A stretch of 6,139 nt of DNA, taken from NCBI GenBank assembly GCA_009704605.1, contig WLDW01000054.1, positions 1 to 6,139 of the forward strand. Direction: 5' to 3'. The notes under the pieces were generated by a model. It had not been told where the DNA came from and made no database searches. It saw only the letters and a list, made by a program, of their open reading frames with translations. This DNA is from Actinomycetota bacterium. GTDB taxonomy: Bacteria > Actinomycetota > Actinomycetes > Actinomycetales > Microbacteriaceae. Below are positions 4,520-6,139 of the stretch, one piece after another (within the stretch, counting starts at the first letter, position 1; each line of letters starts with the position of its first letter). Made by a program: the position numbers and the translations under genes.

Positions 4520-6139
4520 CTAGCCAATCACAATCGAGGTAATTGCGGACACCGGAAGTGTTCTTTCGATGTCAGCCTTGCGGTCTCTGGCTCGCAATCT
4601 GCCATTTGCTAAACCAATTGGCTCTAGGACAAAGTTCATAACTTTACCGTTGGCGTTAATTTCAACAAGCAAGATACTTTTCGAGGCCAATGCAAGCTGA
4701 ATCTTTCTATCAACATCTGATTCTGGAGCTTGGTCTGATATTTCAAGATCTTGTTTTCTAAGTCTTGTTAGTTGGTCTTGGAACAATGCAGTGTGAGAAC
4801 TGTTTTTGTGAATAGCCGATGGCGCAATAACCTTGCCACTTTCATCGACCCGAATAGCTAGGTAGCCATTTTCTCTAAGTGAGTGATATAAAGTCTCGGG
4901 TTCAAGCGATGAAACAATTGCACCCTCGGATTTTCTAAGTCCAAAGGTTTTCAATTTAGAATCCATAAGAATTTGGGTAGCTAACAACTCATCCGTTGAA
5001 ACCAAAATCGATCCAGTATTGGTAGCTGAAATTTTGAGCCGACCAAACCTCGATGCAGTTTCAGAAATAAGGTAGTCAACCGGTTGCGGCAGGCTCGCCC
5101 CTGAGAGCTTTTCCAAAAGAGCTCTAATCTGTTTCTCGGTCAGCCCCTCTTCCAGCCCACAACTTATGCTCAGCGGAGAAATCCGATATCCGGTTGCTAG
5201 CCCAATGTTTTCGGTGTCGGTGAACTTGCGAAGCTCAATTTCGATTGAGCTAGCTAGCGGCCCTGGGGCAATAATGGACAGGTCTGCCTGAACAATGATG
5301 CGCTCCTGCTGAGCCGGAAGCCTTTGCTCTAGGGCCTTGGTCGCAACCGTCACCTTGCCAGCGAGAACGCTGGCTAGCCAGCTCGCGGCAAAGCCTTTGA
5401 CTGACATGCCAATGGCATCGGCAAGCTCAGCAACCCGCCCGATTCGAGATTGGGCGGAAGAGTTCACAAGAGGGAAGCTAGATCCAACTAGCTCGTTCAG
5501 CGACTTAGTTGGATTTTGGGAAAGCTGAAGCGCTAATTCTTTTGATCCGGATGCTCCCACGATAGCTAGCCAGGCGTTTACCAAGATTTGCCAGCGGGTT
5601 TTTGAGTCTGAGCTAATCCAGTTATCTGCCAAGTCTGTTGGATGGAAGCGTTTTTCCGAAATTGCTACCATCCCAGACACTTTTGCCAACTCAAGAATTG
5701 CTTTTACGTACTCTTTGGATTTTCCGAGGTGGCTAGAGAGCCGCTTCACATCGGGTAGACCCATCGAGCCCTTAGAGACTTCTCGAACAAAATGCTGATC
5801 GAGGCTGAAAATCAATTCGGTAATTGACTGCATGGCTTCAAAGGCATGAATGCCACAATCTCTATCGATTGATTCTTGATCGGGGGACTTTACTGGCTCG
5901 GTCACCACTCGCAGTGATGCAGTTCTTGGGTTTTCCCTTAACCGCTCGGCGAGCCAGTCGTAAACCACTGGCTCTTGGGGACTCCAAACCAAAAGATCAC
6001 TAGCTAAAAAACTAACCTGCTCTTTGGAAACTTTTTCTTGGGCTAGCAGTGACCGCAGTGAACTGATCTCTGAATTTGAAAGACTTGAAATAAGCAGGGC
6101 TTGTGATTTTGGTGTGAGGACTGCTTGGGCCAGATCAAA
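4520..6139 (-). CDS. XPB helicase-associated protein with XPB N-terminal-like domain (5' partial)
   Basis: The gene upstream of, and almost touching, the XPB helicase gene. The frame is open to the window edge: 539 codons are visible, the start lies outside, and the TTG at 5990-5992 is internal. The same neighbour order occurs in mycobacteria (Rv0862c upstream of ercc3). Counting from the first visible codon (6137-6139), residues about 129-169 look like a winged helix (LPDVKRLSSHLGKSKEYVKAI), followed by PTDLADNWIS; residues 281-370 (IIVQAD to FGRLKI) match the N-terminal domain of the downstream helicase; residues about 479-539 form a beta-rich tail whose pattern (VLEPIGLANGRLRARD, then R-T-LP-SAI) resembles a WYL domain without the W-Y-L triplet. 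No nuclease or ATPase motif was seen. It is probably a subunit or loader of the helicase rather than an enzyme. Family membership is fairly sure; function is inferred. Confidence 0.88.
   Translation of the reverse strand, partial: FDLAQAVLTPKSQALLISSLSNSEISSLRSLLAQEKVSKEQVSFLASDLLVWSPQEPVVYDWLAERLRENPRTASLRVVTEPVKSPDQESIDRDCGIHAFEAMQSITELIFSLDQHFVREVSKGSMGLPDVKRLSSHLGKSKEYVKAILELAKVSGMVAISEKRFHPTDLADNWISSDSKTRWQILVNAWLAIVGASGSKELALQLSQNPTKSLNELVGSSFPLVNSSAQSRIGRVAELADAIGMSVKGFAASWLASVLAGKVTVATKALEQRLPAQQERIIVQADLSIIAPGPLASSIEIELRKFTDTENIGLATGYRISPLSISCGLEEGLTEKQIRALLEKLSGASLPQPVDYLISETASRFGRLKISATNTGSILVSTDELLATQILMDSKLKTFGLRKSEGAIVSSLEPETLYHSLRENGYLAIRVDESGKVIAPSAIHKNSSHTALFQDQLTRLRKQDLEISDQAPESDVDRKIQLALASKSILLVEINANGKVMNFVLEPIGLANGRLRARDRKADIERTLPVSAITSIVIG

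Noticed and set aside
5337..5528. 63-codon + strand frame opposite the helicase partner gene
   Set aside because: Shadow of the conserved coding strand with no SD or domain support.

Overview
The window looks like chromosomal DNA of a small-genome actinobacterium, probably a Microbacteriaceae relative of the aquatic Rhodoluna/Aquiluna type. This is inferred from an actinobacterial-type gene set (a GroEL tail with a Gly/Met-type end, a WXG100 protein, an FVADASHELRTPL-type sensor kinase, an actinobacterial XPB helicase with its usual upstream partner) combined with a GC content that by eye is near one half, low for the phylum. No RNA genes, CRISPR arrays, insertion sequences or integration sites were seen, and coding density is very high: the only non-coding gaps are 568-646, 2830-2882 and 4518-4519.

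Layout. On the + strand, 1-280 is the 3' end of groL. Everything else is on the - strand; in transcription order, from high to low coordinates, it is: a helicase-associated protein that runs off the right edge (4520-6139), an XPB/ERCC3-type DNA helicase (2883-4517), an OmpR-family response regulator (2140-2829), its sensor histidine kinase (647-2140) and a WXG100 protein (277-567), which converges on groL with a 4-bp overlap.

How the genes work together. The helicase and its upstream partner are 2 nt apart and share one homologous domain: a 53-residue block aligns without gaps at 16 identities. With a winged-helix-like segment in the partner, this recalls the XPB-p52 pair of eukaryotic TFIIH, and I propose a bacterial two-subunit repair or remodelling complex. 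The regulator and kinase overlap by one base (TAATG) and form a two-component system. The regulator is preceded by three CTCAG-like sites with exact 11-bp pitch, a good candidate autoregulatory operator. The WXG100 gene has its own promoter-like sequence (perfect TTGACA), a flanking 8-bp repeat pair also at 11-bp pitch, and a leader hairpin that would cover its Shine-Dalgarno sequence. No type VII secretion machinery is present in the window.

Start correction. The frame of the helicase partner is open from its stop to the right edge of the window, so the TTG at 5990-5992 should not be taken as its start; 539 codons are visible and the N-terminus lies outside.
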